Of a stretch of DNA of 64,000 nucleotides, positions 27,906 to 37,236 are shown piece by piece. A program made the translations under genes and the position numbers. The stretch comes from Bacteroidia bacterium (lineage in GTDB: Bacteria; Bacteroidota; Bacteroidia; M30B66). Under the pieces are notes generated by a model, which had not been told where the DNA came from, did no database searches, and worked only from the letters and a program-made list of their open reading frames with translations. Position 1 is the first letter of the stretch, and each line of letters starts with the position of its first letter. The stretch covers positions 57,685 to 121,684 of the forward strand of contig JAIBAI010000002.1 of the NCBI GenBank assembly GCA_019695235.1, in the 5' to 3' direction.

Positions 27906-29849
27906 ATGGAGCATGATTTAGATGTCAGGTATTGCAGCGGACTATTTCAATATAAGCGGTTGATAACACGCGAGGTCAAAGCCGGAGTATTGGGTATTGG
28001 TGGTGGAAATCCCATCAGGATACAATCAATGACGACCACTGACACCCTGAACACGCAGGCAACAGTGGCGCAAAGTATTCGGATGATTGAAGCTGGCTGC
28101 GAATTGGTACGTATAACCGCACCAAGTATAAAAGAAGCCCAAAACCTTGAAGAAATTAAGAAGGAGCTTAGGGCAGCGGGTTTTCAAACACCTATTGCAG
28201 CAGATATTCATTTCACCCCCAATGCTGCCGAGCTGGCAGCCCGGTTGGTAGAGAAGGTAAGGATTAATCCAGGAAATTACGCGGATAAGAAGAAGTTTTC
28301 ACAAATTGATTATACAGATGCATCCTATGAAACCGAGCTGGAGCGCATCCGTGAGCGTTTTACCCCCCTGGTGAAAATTTGCAAAGAGTACGGCACCGCA
28401 ATGCGTATTGGTACAAACCACGGTTCGCTCTCTGACCGCATCATGAGCCGTTATGGCGACAGTCCGGCAGGAATGGTTGAATCAGCCCTTGAGTTTCTGC
28501 GCATTGCCGAAGAAAATAACTTTTATGACATAGTGCTTTCGATGAAATCATCGAATACCCAGGTGATGGTTCAGGCCTACCGTCTGCTTGTTTCGCGCAT
28601 GATGGAGCTGGGGATGAATTACCCGCTTCATCTGGGCGTAACAGAAGCGGGTGAAGGCGAAGATGGTCGTATTAAGTCGGCTGTGGGCATTGGTACCTTG
28701 CTTGAAGACGGCTTGGGTGATACCCTGCGTGTTTCCCTCACCGAAGATCCTGAATTTGAAATACCGGTTGCCAGAACGCTTGCAGAGCGTTATGCAAATC
28801 GTAAAAGCACGGCACCAACGGCCAACCAGACGCCAGCCTACACCCTGAACCCATTTGAATATACACGTCGCGGTACACATGTTTCTGATATGCTGGGTGG
28901 TGAACAGGTGCCAAGAGTGGTAGCTGATTTGAGCAAGGTAACAATCGAAAGTCAGGCCGCATTCTTTCGGGTAGGTTATGCTTATTCAGTTCCTAACGAT
29001 AAATGGAACATCGCAGACACAGCCTGTGATTATATTTACACCGGGCGACAGATACCACCGTTCGAAATTCCCGGAAGCCTTGGTATTATCGTAGATTCGG
29101 AAGTGTGGCGTTCAAATAGTCCACGTGTTTATCCTTTATTCACAATAAGCAACTTGCCGGAAAAAGAAAACCTGCCCTCAGGATTGACATTTCTTGCACT
29201 TGACACATTAGAAGTAGAGCCCTGGCTGTTAGAGCGGCTCAAAGAATGCCCGAACTTAATTCCGGTTGTAAGCACAGATAAAGAGAATTCAGTACAGGAT
29301 ATTCGTGTCTTTTTCTTGCAGCTCATTGCACATAGAATTACCAACCCTGTAATTGTAAAAAGAAACTACAATCATACTGACGACACCGCGTTTCAATTAT
29401 ATGCGGCCACTGATTTAGGGGCATTACTTATTGACGGATTAGGTGATGGTGTTTGGCTTGGAAGCAGCAAGCAGTCAGTAACAGAGAAGCAGGTGAATCA
29501 AACAGCTTTTGGAATTTTACAAGCTGCCCGCGTGAGGATTTCTAAAACAGAGTACATTTCTTGTCCTTCGTGTGGCCGCACCTTGTTCGACCTTCAGGAA
29601 ACCACCGCAAGAATCCGTGCACGTACTTCGCACCTGAAAGGGGTGAAAATCGGCATTATGGGTTGCATCGTAAACGGACCCGGAGAGATGGCCGATGCAG
29701 ATTTTGGCTATGTAGGTACAGGTGAGGGAAAAATAACACTTTACAAAGGTCGTGAGGTGGTTAAGCGCAATCTTGCCGCTTCAGAAGCAGTAGATGAATT
29801 GATTCAATTGATAAAGTTACATGGTCGCTGGACTGAGCCAGCGCCTTAG
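27906..29849 (+). CDS. ispG: 4-hydroxy-3-methylbut-2-enyl diphosphate synthase, long form
   Basis: This Fe-S enzyme of the non-mevalonate isoprenoid pathway reduces MEcPP to HMBPP. The 647-residue length is the long type found in Bacteroidota, Chlamydiae and plants, which carries an extra domain between the TIM barrel and the cluster-binding domain. The barrel begins PIRIQSMTTTDT. The cluster ligands are visible as Cys553 and Cys556 (CPSCGRTLF) and Cys587 with Glu594 in GCIVNGPGE. A TAATTTTG box at 27894-27901 lies only 5 bases before the ATG, so the transcript could be nearly leaderless or read from the upstream gene. Confidence 0.95.
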   Translation: MEHDLDVRYCSGLFQYKRLITREVKAGVLGIGGGNPIRIQSMTTTDTLNTQATVAQSIRMIEAGCELVRITAPSIKEAQNLEEIKKELRAAGFQTPIAADIHFTPNAAELAARLVEKVRINPGNYADKKKFSQIDYTDASYETELERIRERFTPLVKICKEYGTAMRIGTNHGSLSDRIMSRYGDSPAGMVESALEFLRIAEENNFYDIVLSMKSSNTQVMVQAYRLLVSRMMELGMNYPLHLGVTEAGEGEDGRIKSAVGIGTLLEDGLGDTLRVSLTEDPEFEIPVARTLAERYANRKSTAPTANQTPAYTLNPFEYTRRGTHVSDMLGGEQVPRVVADLSKVTIESQAAFFRVGYAYSVPNDKWNIADTACDYIYTGRQIPPFEIPGSLGIIVDSEVWRSNSPRVYPLFTISNLPEKENLPSGLTFLALDTLEVEPWLLERLKECPNLIPVVSTDKENSVQDIRVFFLQLIAHRITNPVIVKRNYNHTDDTAFQLYAATDLGALLIDGLGDGVWLGSSKQSVTEKQVNQTAFGILQAARVRISKTEYISCPSCGRTLFDLQETTARIRARTSHLKGVKIGIMGCIVNGPGEMADADFGYVGTGEGKITLYKGREVVKRNLAASEAVDELIQLIKLHGRWTEPAP

Positions 29850-29921
29850 ATTGAATTTCTTTTTAGCAGCCTGATGCTGAGCTATAAAGACAATGTCAGA
29901 ATAAGCGGCAAGTCAAGGTAT

Positions 29922-31577
29922 TCAGAATTCCTTCTTTCTCCTGGAGAAGTTAAACCGGAAATTGCATTTTTCTTCCAGCAAGGCGAAACGGTCAATTGTG
30001 GATGAATGGGGAGGTCGCACATAGTTCATACTCGCTAGCTCTGTTCTTGCATAAGCACTAAAATCATTTTTATGAGGCTCAGCAAGCGTTTTAATTAATT
30101 CCCATTCATTTTCCTCGAATAATACGGGAGGCAGAATGATGTCTATGGCACATTGCAACCTGGCAAGTTTTTGTGAATGCATTTGCTGGTTATTGTACTT
30201 TTCTCTTGACTTCTGCTGTTCTTTTGTGTTGTATTTGGGGCCGTACTCCGCCATTTTTTGGGCATGCAACAGTGCTGATTTTTCTGCCTTGTTAATCCGA
30301 ACAGTTTCTGCATGCCATGTAAAATTATATGCTTTTTTTAGAATATCAACAGCTTTTGTTTTGTTGCCTGTTAGCAAGTAATACCGTACTTCGGCCTCCC
30401 ACAAATCGAGGTATTCCGCATGATTGGTGTAAAAAACACTGTCTGGTATATTTAATGCCTGATGTTTAGCGGTATAATGCTGCAACAAGCCGTTATAGTC
30501 TTTTGTTTTTTTCATCTCTTTCACCTTCAATTCCTGAACAATTTCTGTATAATATTTCTCTTCAGATGCTTTTAAAATAACATTGAATACCTGGTCGTTT
30601 AGCGGATTGATATTTTGAGAAAGCAGATGGTTTGATATTTTCAAAAGGATACGTGTTTGTGCTTCCGGCTCAGTACCTATGATTTTATTTAATATAGTTA
30701 CAGCTTTTTCGGTTCTTCCGTGGAAATAATGTGTAAAAGCAAGCAGTTCGTCGAGCCAAGCATCTGGTGTTATTCTGGCGCTGTAAAATGCTATCACTTC
30801 GTCTAGAAAATCGGGATGTAAGCCCTGTAAATCCATTGCCTGAATAAGTGCTAAATCAGCAATGTAGAAGTCGGTTTCATAAAGCAATGAGTCCTCAAAA
30901 TATTTTCCGTCATTTTTAAATCGGATATGATATGACTCGTCAATCGGAATTGGATTTTTTGTTTCGTACCATTTTGCGTTCACCTCTCGATAATTATTTC
31001 GCGCGAGAAAGTGGTCTTTATAGTATTTAAAGGCCTCCTGATACTTTTCGGTTTCTACCAATGCAAGCATGTGAAAAGACGACAAGAGTGTCCTGTACTC
31101 ACGTTCTAATTTTGGCAATTTTCCGCTAAGCCTGTATATTAAAAGTTCGTTTCTATCAAGATGCTGATACAACTCAGCTTCTGCACGAAGGAAATCGGTA
31201 TAAGCATGAATGCGCATGTAATTTTCAATAAATTTACTGTATGTATCAGTCCATTTCCGGGCATCCTTGTGAGCAGAATCAATCCTGAGCTGATTGATTT
31301 TAGCCTGCCTTGCCTGTTCTTCTTGTTGAGCTTGTAGTTTCAGCTGTTTTCGTTCTTCGCGACTAGGGCGATAGAGGTATATTTTAGAACTTCCGGTGGA
31401 AGTTCCAAACCCGGATGACGAGGAAGAACCTGAATATTGTTTTGCTGCAACATCTACTTTGTACTTCTCTGCATCAAATACATAGCCTCCACCATATATA
31501 GGCCTCATACCTGCTTGTTGTGAGTGTAACTTTGCTATACAGGTAAAAATGAAGATTATACATATTCTGGTTCGCAT
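29922..31577 (-). CDS. Exported protein of unknown function with helical repeats
   Basis: This 551-residue protein begins with a signal peptide (MRTRICIIFIFTCIAKLHSQ); the 24 codons upstream of this ATG are not needed. A Ser/Gly-rich low-complexity stretch (about 45-65) precedes a charged coiled coil (REERKQLKLQAQQEEQARQA, about 73-92). The rest is helical and TPR-like in character (AVTILNKIIGTEPEAQ and AVDILKKAYNFTW). No family or catalytic motif was recognised. It is divergent from the ribonucleotide reductase operon and converges on ispG. Confidence 0.65.
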   Translation of the reverse strand: MRTRICIIFIFTCIAKLHSQQAGMRPIYGGGYVFDAEKYKVDVAAKQYSGSSSSSGFGTSTGSSKIYLYRPSREERKQLKLQAQQEEQARQAKINQLRIDSAHKDARKWTDTYSKFIENYMRIHAYTDFLRAEAELYQHLDRNELLIYRLSGKLPKLEREYRTLLSSFHMLALVETEKYQEAFKYYKDHFLARNNYREVNAKWYETKNPIPIDESYHIRFKNDGKYFEDSLLYETDFYIADLALIQAMDLQGLHPDFLDEVIAFYSARITPDAWLDELLAFTHYFHGRTEKAVTILNKIIGTEPEAQTRILLKISNHLLSQNINPLNDQVFNVILKASEEKYYTEIVQELKVKEMKKTKDYNGLLQHYTAKHQALNIPDSVFYTNHAEYLDLWEAEVRYYLLTGNKTKAVDILKKAYNFTWHAETVRINKAEKSALLHAQKMAEYGPKYNTKEQQKSREKYNNQQMHSQKLARLQCAIDIILPPVLFEENEWELIKTLAEPHKNDFSAYARTELASMNYVRPPHSSTIDRFALLEEKCNFRFNFSRRKKEF

Positions 31578-31744
31578 CCTCAATTGGTTTTTTGTAAAAT
31601 TATTAAACAAGTCATTTACCTGCAATGAATCAACTGAATATTTCTTCAAAAGATTTGCCTGTCATTTCTAAAAGACGAACAAACAGGTAAGACCTGATGC
31701 AAACATCTGGCTCAGCACTGTTAATAAGTATTGATAAGTGTTTT

Positions 31745-31776
31745 TTTGAAAGAAGAATAATAGTGTGATACCTTTG
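31745..31776 (+). promoter_or_regulatory. Promoter of the ribonucleotide reductase operon
   Basis: TTTG at 31745-31748 inside a T-run and TACCTTTG at 31769-31776 match the Bacteroidota -33 and -7 elements with a 20-base spacer. The predicted transcript starts near 31783, just before the cobalamin riboswitch. Confidence 0.65.
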
Positions 31777-31794
31777 TGGCATCTTTAATTATCT

Positions 31795-31925
31795 CATGGC
31801 TTTAGAATAATCTTCTGAAGTTAAATAGGGGAATCGTGTGAAATTCACGAGCTGTTGCGCAACTGTAAGTTCACCTTTAAAAAGGAGAATAAGCCAGATT
31901 ACCTACTTGAATAGTTTAAGATTTG
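31795..31925 (+). promoter_or_regulatory. Cobalamin (B12) riboswitch
   Basis: The conserved core of the cobalamin riboswitch is readable in order: GGGGAATCGTGTGAAATTC (31828-31846), the B12-box region CTGTTGCGCAACTGTAAG (31852-31869) and the closing segment AAGCCAGATTACC (31891-31903). The hairpin between the last two is short. It lies between a consensus promoter and the nrdB start, with an intrinsic-terminator-like hairpin downstream, so bound adenosylcobalamin should lower expression of the NrdB-thioesterase-NrdA operon. Exact ends are approximate. Confidence 0.9.
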
Positions 31926-31931
31926 TTTTCG

Positions 31932-31983
31932 CATAAAAAGCAAATCTGAGAAGGGTTTTTCAAAATTGCTTTTTATGTTTTAA
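31932..31983 (+). terminator. Terminator-like hairpin in the riboswitch expression platform
   Basis: CATAAAAAGCAA (31932-31943) and TTGCTTTTTATG (31966-31977) are perfect 12-bp inverted arms with a 22-base loop, followed by a short T-run. It sits between the riboswitch and the nrdB ATG at 32005. It is AT-rich, so control could also act on translation initiation. Confidence 0.6.
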
Positions 31984-32004
31984 TAACCATTAAAATATAA
32001 ATTC

Positions 32005-32979
32005 ATGAGCATTTTTGACAAAAGAACAAACTACAAACCTTTCGAGTATCCCGAAATATTGCAATTTACTGAGATGCTTAACAAGTCGTTCTGGGTTCAT
32101 TCTGAACTAGATTTTACGGCTGATATTCAAGACTTTCATTCACATTTAGCACCACACGAAAAAGAAGCGGTTAAAAAAAGTTTACTTGCGATTGCACAAA
32201 TTGAAGTAGCAGTAAAATCTTTTTGGGGCAATTTGTATCTACACCTACCAAAACCTGAGTTTAATGGTTTGGGAAGCACATTTGCCGAATGCGAATTCAG
32301 GCATTCAGAAGCTTATTCAAGGTTGTTATCTCTTTTAGACTATGATGATGAATTTCAAAAACTTATAGAGGAACCGGTCATCGGGAAAAGGATTGAATAC
32401 CTTAACCAGGCATTAGCTTTTACAAATTCAAAAGAGCCTAAAGAGTATGTTTTCTCTTTGATTTTATTCTCTATTTTAATTGAAAATGTCTCCTTGTTCA
32501 GCCAGTTTGCCATTATTCTTTCTTTTACACGCTTCAAAGGGTATATGAAGAATGTGAGTAATATTATCGCCTGGACATCCGTTGATGAGCAGGTGCATGC
32601 CAATGCCGGGGTTTATATCATTAACCAAATCAAAAAAGAATTTCCTGAATTTTTTGACCAAAAAACGCAAGCAGCTATCATCCAATTAGTTCAAAAATCA
32701 ATTTCGGTAGAGGCTGAAATATTAGATTGGATTTTTTCTGGTGGTGCCTTGCATGATATCAGAAAAGATGATTTAATCAACTTTATGAAGTTTCGGGCAG
32801 ATGAGAGTATTGCCGAAATTGGATTAAATAAAATTTACAACGTTTCTACTGAGCAATATAGGCCGATGCAGTGGTTCGAAGAAGAAGTATTTGCAAATTC
32901 TTTAGATGACTTCTTTGCAAAACGCCCAACAGAGTATACAAAGCACGATAAAAGTATTTCAGCAAGCGATTTATTTTAA
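32005..32979 (+). CDS. nrdB: Class I ribonucleotide reductase small (radical) subunit
   Basis: This 324-residue R2 protein holds the di-metal site and tyrosyl radical that start nucleotide reduction. The metal ligands and radical site line up with the E. coli pattern: Glu67, Glu97, His100 and Tyr104 in ECEFRHSEAY (the spacing E-x2-H-x3-Y), Glu160, and Glu195 with His198 in DEQVHA. A tyrosine at the radical position argues against the Tyr-less class Ic type. The gene follows the cobalamin riboswitch and is the first of three genes. The catalytic subunit is two genes downstream, with a thioesterase gene between them. Confidence 0.93.
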   Translation: MSIFDKRTNYKPFEYPEILQFTEMLNKSFWVHSELDFTADIQDFHSHLAPHEKEAVKKSLLAIAQIEVAVKSFWGNLYLHLPKPEFNGLGSTFAECEFRHSEAYSRLLSLLDYDDEFQKLIEEPVIGKRIEYLNQALAFTNSKEPKEYVFSLILFSILIENVSLFSQFAIILSFTRFKGYMKNVSNIIAWTSVDEQVHANAGVYIINQIKKEFPEFFDQKTQAAIIQLVQKSISVEAEILDWIFSGGALHDIRKDDLINFMKFRADESIAEIGLNKIYNVSTEQYRPMQWFEEEVFANSLDDFFAKRPTEYTKHDKSISASDLF

Positions 32980-32982
32980 GAA

Positions 32983-33381
32983 ATGACCTTAGCGCAAAAG
33001 ATTGAATCGTCGGAAACACGTATTTTCAAGGCTGTTTTCCCAAACACTACCAATCATTATGATACACTTTTTGGTGGTACGGCAATGCAATTAATGGACG
33101 AAGTAGCCTTTATCACTGCCACCCGGTTTAGTAGATTAAGGATGGTAACTGTTAGCAGCGACAGGATTGATTTTAAAATACCCATACCCTCCGGAACCAT
33201 TATTGAACTGGCAGGAAGGGTTACTTATCTTGGAAGAACCAGCTTAAAGATACGCGTTGATATTTATATCGAACAAATGTATTCTGAGGACCGGGCAAAG
33301 GCAGTAAGTGGCGAATTTACATTTGTAGCATTAGACGAATATAAGAGACCTATACCTATACGCACAGATACCATATCCTAA
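32983..33381 (+). CDS. Acyl-CoA thioesterase (hotdog fold)
   Basis: This 132-residue single hotdog-domain protein belongs to the YciA/BACH-type acyl-CoA thioesterases, which hydrolyse acyl-CoA to free acid and CoA. Family motifs are visible: the early segment NHYDTLFGGTAMQLMDEVAFITA, with the catalytic Asp in MDEVAF, and a later VDIYIEQM strand. It starts 3 bases after nrdB and ends 31 bases before nrdA, so it is co-transcribed with the reductase and under the same cobalamin control. A biochemical link to nucleotide reduction is not obvious. Confidence 0.88.
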   Translation: MTLAQKIESSETRIFKAVFPNTTNHYDTLFGGTAMQLMDEVAFITATRFSRLRMVTVSSDRIDFKIPIPSGTIIELAGRVTYLGRTSLKIRVDIYIEQMYSEDRAKAVSGEFTFVALDEYKRPIPIRTDTIS

Positions 33382-33412
33382 ATATTTCAAAACCCTTTTC
33401 AGAAAACAATTT

Positions 33413-35059
33413 ATGAAGAATCTTTGGTGGCTCAGTGAAGAAAGCGAGCAAATTCTCAACAGAGGATATTTATTAAAAGGAGAAACCGTACATAGAGCTA
33501 TTGAGCGAGTGGCTACTGCGGCTTCAAGAAGGCTTTTCAAGCCAGAATTGAAGGAGCCTTTTATTGAATTGATTGAATCGGGCTGGATGAGTTTAAGTTC
33601 ACCCATCTGGGCAAATATGGGCACAGAAAGAGGATTGCCCATTTCATGTTTTAATGTGCATGTGCCTGACAACATTGAAGGCATCACACATAAACTTGGC
33701 GAGGTAATTATGCAAACGAAGATAGGCGGTGGAACTTCCGGTTACTTTGGTGAATTGCGGGGGCGTGGCTCCACAGTTACTGATAACGGAAGGAGCAGCG
33801 GGGCAGTTTCTTTTATGAAATTGTTTGATACCGCTATGGATACTATTTCACAAGGTGGGGTACGAAGAGGGGCATTTGCTGCGTATTTAGATATTGACCA
33901 TCCGGATATTTTAGAATTTCTGAAAATTAAGAACATTGGCAATGACCTGCAAAACCTGTTTTTTGGCGTTTGTGTTCCGGATTATTGGATGCAAAATATG
34001 ATAGAAGGTGATGCGGAAAAAAGAGAGATTTGGGCTAAAGTTCTTGAAAGCCGGCAGGAGAAAGGATTGCCATATATTTTCTTTACAGACAATGTAAACA
34101 GAAATAAACCGCAAATCTATAAGGACAAGAATTTGCAGATAAATTCAAGCAATTTATGTTCAGAAATCATGTTACCTTCTTCTTTTGATGAGTCTTTTAT
34201 TTGTTGCTTGTCTTCAATGAATTTAGAGTTGTACGATGAGTGGAAGGATACCAATGCCGTGCAGTTAGCCATTTTCTTTTTAGATGCTGTATTGCAGGAG
34301 TTTATTGTAAAAACAGAAGGAAATTACTATTTAAGCTCTGCTAATGAGTTTGCCAAAAATCACCGGGCACTGGGTTTAGGCGTATTGGGATGGCATTCAT
34401 ATTTACAGAAAAATAGAATTCCGTTTGAAGGTCTGAGGGCCAAGCAACTTACAAGCTCAATTTTCTCTGGAATTCAAAAAGAAGCTGAAACAGCCAGTAG
34501 GGAGTTGGCTAATATTTATGGCGAACCAGCATTACTTCAAGGGTATGGGAGAAGAAATACAACACTTTTAGCCATAGCTCCTACTACGTCTTCCTCTGCT
34601 ATTCTTGGACAAACCTCGCCCGGGATAGAACCATTCAGTAGCAACTATTACAAAGCCGGATTGTCGAAAGGAAATTTTATTCGGAAGAATAAATACCTGA
34701 CCCAATTATTAGACGAAAAAGGGCTCAATAATGAAGATATCTGGCGCAGCATTATGCTTCATCACGGAAGCGTGCAACACCTTGAAGAATTAAGTGTTGA
34801 TGAAAAATTAGTGTTTAAAACCTTTAAGGAAATTAGTCAATTAGAGATCATTCAGCAGGCTGCTTTGCGCCAAAAATATATTGACCAGTCTCAAAGCCTG
34901 AACTTAAATATACCAGCAAATCTGCCTATAAAAGAGGTCAATAAGTTATTGATAGAAGCCTGGAAGCTTGGGGTTAAAACCTTGTATTACCAACGTAGCC
35001 AAAGTGTATCTAAAGAGTTTATTACCAATCTGGTATCTTGCAGTAGCTGTGAGGCCTGA
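33413..35059 (+). CDS. nrdA: Class I ribonucleotide reductase large subunit, compact form
   Basis: This 548-residue catalytic subunit reduces ribonucleotides to deoxyribonucleotides with the NrdB radical. It is much shorter than the 760-residue E. coli enzyme and has no N-terminal ATP-cone, so the usual overall dATP inhibition domain is missing. Active-site residues are present: Cys79 (PISCFN), the Asn247/Cys249/Glu251 triad in SSNLCSEI, Cys264/Cys265 and the Tyr pair in TLYYQRSQS for radical transfer. The C-terminal redox pair is CSSC (Cys543, Cys546), with tighter spacing than the CX4C of E. coli. A hairpin terminator lies about 200 bases downstream. Confidence 0.93.
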   Translation: MKNLWWLSEESEQILNRGYLLKGETVHRAIERVATAASRRLFKPELKEPFIELIESGWMSLSSPIWANMGTERGLPISCFNVHVPDNIEGITHKLGEVIMQTKIGGGTSGYFGELRGRGSTVTDNGRSSGAVSFMKLFDTAMDTISQGGVRRGAFAAYLDIDHPDILEFLKIKNIGNDLQNLFFGVCVPDYWMQNMIEGDAEKREIWAKVLESRQEKGLPYIFFTDNVNRNKPQIYKDKNLQINSSNLCSEIMLPSSFDESFICCLSSMNLELYDEWKDTNAVQLAIFFLDAVLQEFIVKTEGNYYLSSANEFAKNHRALGLGVLGWHSYLQKNRIPFEGLRAKQLTSSIFSGIQKEAETASRELANIYGEPALLQGYGRRNTTLLAIAPTTSSSAILGQTSPGIEPFSSNYYKAGLSKGNFIRKNKYLTQLLDEKGLNNEDIWRSIMLHHGSVQHLEELSVDEKLVFKTFKEISQLEIIQQAALRQKYIDQSQSLNLNIPANLPIKEVNKLLIEAWKLGVKTLYYQRSQSVSKEFITNLVSCSSCEA

Positions 35060-35188
35060 AAATAGCATAAAGAGCCATGCCTGAATTATCTTTAACTCGA
35101 TTAAACCAGCACCTTTGATTGATTTTATTGCGCTGATATACAGTATGATAGATGATTTTGAGGCGCATTGTACAAAAAAACCTTAGTG

Positions 35189-35222
35189 TTAAAACAACAA
35201 TTTCACTTTTATGTTGTTTTAA
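35189..35222. repeat. 11-bp inverted repeat between convergent genes
   Basis: TTAAAACAACA and TGTTGTTTTAA with a 12-base loop. Read on the minus strand it is followed by a run of seven T, so it may stop transcripts from the minus-strand gene to its right. Confidence 0.45.
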
Positions 35223-35260
35223 TAGCAACGTAATGATGTAGCGTTAGTTTGATTTAGGTA

Positions 35261-35300
35261 ATTGAAGCAGGCTTCCTTTCGGGAGCCTGTTTCAATTTTA
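35261..35300. terminator. Terminator after nrdA
   Basis: A 16-bp stem (35261-35276 and 35281-35296, with two G-T wobbles) and a TTTC loop are followed by TTTAG. It lies between the convergent nrdA and membrane-protein genes. The rest of 35060-35347 holds no gene that I can see. Confidence 0.8.
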
Positions 35301-35347
35301 GGGTACTGCTACCTAATATTCTTGAGCCTTTCAGCCAGTAATAGTTG

Positions 35348-36208
35348 TTAAACAGGCTGCTGTTTATTTTTCTTATTCTCTATGAAGTAATAAATAATAA
35401 TAGCACCGAGAGCAATCAGGAAAAGCAAATTCTCAAGCCAATGTTCGGTGGGATAAACCCAAATTTCCTTGAAAGTATTCCACCGGCCCAGCACCTCAAT
35501 AAAATTCCAGAATACTATTACTGTGGGTATCGCATAGCGTATTGCATAATCAAGCTTGTTGAGTTTGAAAAGCTTAAGTGACAGGTAACACGACCATAGC
35601 AACGAACCATACGACACGATATATGTTGCAGGGTGTTTATCACCTGCGATATCTTTATCATATACAAGCAGCAGCACAAGGTAAAAAGCCCATAAAAGCA
35701 TGATAGTTTCTATGAAGGTTGTAAGTGCAAGCGGCTTTTGTTGTTTTTCAGTTATTTTCAATGCTGTGTTTAGCCTGAACACTCTTTTAAACCAATTAAA
35801 GAAGGTACAATTGTTCTGAGCAAATAAAAAGAGCAATAGAAAGGCAAGTAACAAACCCAATGACGACATCATTACCAGGTATTCAGCATTTGTTACCACT
35901 TCGCCATTTTCTTCAAGGTGAGGAATGTTTAACTTCTCGGCAATCCAGACAAATGAAAATTCAATCCAACCAGTCCAGAGAAGCACCCCGCCCAATAAGC
36001 CCAGAATGGTGGCAAGGGTTCTTTTTTTATCGCTGAAGATACCCCAAACCAACAAGGCTAAGCCCAACACACCAATAAAAAAGGCACCGATGAGCTTTTG
36101 TTCGTCAAGCATGTGTTCATTTAGCACCATGAGCGCATGACCCAGCGGCATTAGCAGTAGCACGATTAGAAAGGCGATGAGCCCGGTTTTAAACGATGAC
36201 AAATTCAT
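35348..36208 (-). CDS. Multi-pass membrane protein of unknown function
   Basis: This 286-residue protein has about eight hydrophobic segments spread along its length (for example GLIAFLIVLLLMPLGHAL and GLLLAFLLLFLFA). It ends with a Lys-rich cytoplasmic tail (ENKKNKQQPV). No transporter or enzyme signature was recognised. It lies between the ribonucleotide reductase operon and the glycan locus, on the strand of the latter, with a 63-base gap to the FkbM gene upstream. Confidence 0.65.
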   Translation of the reverse strand: MNLSSFKTGLIAFLIVLLLMPLGHALMVLNEHMLDEQKLIGAFFIGVLGLALLVWGIFSDKKRTLATILGLLGGVLLWTGWIEFSFVWIAEKLNIPHLEENGEVVTNAEYLVMMSSLGLLLAFLLLFLFAQNNCTFFNWFKRVFRLNTALKITEKQQKPLALTTFIETIMLLWAFYLVLLLVYDKDIAGDKHPATYIVSYGSLLWSCYLSLKLFKLNKLDYAIRYAIPTVIVFWNFIEVLGRWNTFKEIWVYPTEHWLENLLFLIALGAIIIYYFIENKKNKQQPV

Positions 36209-36271
36209 GATTATGAAGATGTTTTTTTTGAGGGTTGATTAAATGATAGCCAATTGATGCGTGGTCAATGC

Positions 36272-37189
36272 TCAGATCTGTTTTCGCATTAACGAAATTT
36301 CAATTGCATCAGGTCCGGGGTAGGCCGGGTTTCTGGCAACAATCAGTCCGTCTTCAGAAAAAGAGTCATTCAGGTCAGCGTGGCAAAGAATCAGAAACCC
36401 TTTAGATTTGAGGAATTCAATGCAGTTCTGGTGCAACTCATTTGAATGGGTTGAAATGAAAAAGTAACCAATACCGTTTCTGGAAAGTATATCCGGCATG
36501 GTTTCTAGCATTTCCATTTCATAACCTTGAATATCGGCATGCATGATATCAAGAAATTCGACGTTGTTTTCGCGGCAAATTTGGTCAACATTGGTCATTG
36601 TAACCGGTGAGCCGGGCACATCATGACCAATGTAACCGGTCATAAAAGTTGCCTGCAAACCGTTCATTTTAAAGTTGGCTTTTGCCCTTGCAATGCCGTC
36701 AGCATTATCTGCAAGGTAATTTTTTGCCCCTTTAATTTTTGATGCAAACCACATCGAGTAGAAGCCCCAATAGCAACCAACTTCAAGCATTGTAGCGTTT
36801 TCAGGAATGTATTTTAGTACTTCCTGAAATACATATTCTTCCTGAGGTTCGTGAACAGCCTGGTTCTCCATCAGCATTCGCATTACAGGCGCACCGTAAT
36901 AACTCAAAGGGTCAATGATGAGACCATTGTGCATCACCAGTTTGCCTTTTTGCAGGGTACCTGCCTGATTGATTTTTGCTATGCGTTGGTTGTCGCTGCT
37001 TCTTTTTACTTTGTCAATGCGCCCCAGCCACATATTACGGCTGGCTTCGTCGAGCTGTGCAAGAGGTAGCAGACTCCGGTAATAGCTATGTAGTCTAAAG
37101 GTGCGCCAGGGCTGCAATACCAGCTTTTCGAGCATGGGTATTTTAGCGATTAGCTCGCGTAAACTGTTGCGTATGTTGTTAAATGCCAT
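36272..37189 (-). CDS. FkbM-family SAM-dependent methyltransferase
   Basis: This 305-residue protein has an FkbM methyltransferase domain. The SAM-binding glycine motif is MLEVGCYWGFYS (about 134-145) and the post-motif segment HADIQGYEMEMLETMP is typical of the family. FkbM proteins methylate sugar hydroxyls or similar groups. The first 110 residues are a poorly conserved extension. It is the last gene of the glycan locus and probably caps or decorates the polymer. A TACATTTG box on the minus strand at 37200-37207 could be its own promoter. Confidence 0.82.
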   Translation of the reverse strand: MAFNNIRNSLRELIAKIPMLEKLVLQPWRTFRLHSYYRSLLPLAQLDEASRNMWLGRIDKVKRSSDNQRIAKINQAGTLQKGKLVMHNGLIIDPLSYYGAPVMRMLMENQAVHEPQEEYVFQEVLKYIPENATMLEVGCYWGFYSMWFASKIKGAKNYLADNADGIARAKANFKMNGLQATFMTGYIGHDVPGSPVTMTNVDQICRENNVEFLDIMHADIQGYEMEMLETMPDILSRNGIGYFFISTHSNELHQNCIEFLKSKGFLILCHADLNDSFSEDGLIVARNPAYPGPDAIEISLMRKQI

Positions 37190-37236
37190 TTTCTTCGGCC
37201 AAATGTAGCCAATTGTCTTTTACCTTGAGCAGTACC

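Noticed and set aside
27906..29849. Fused gene or assembly error explaining the long IspG
   Set aside because: The 647-residue form with an inserted domain is the normal type in Bacteroidota, Chlamydiae and plants, and the Cys ligands are all in place.
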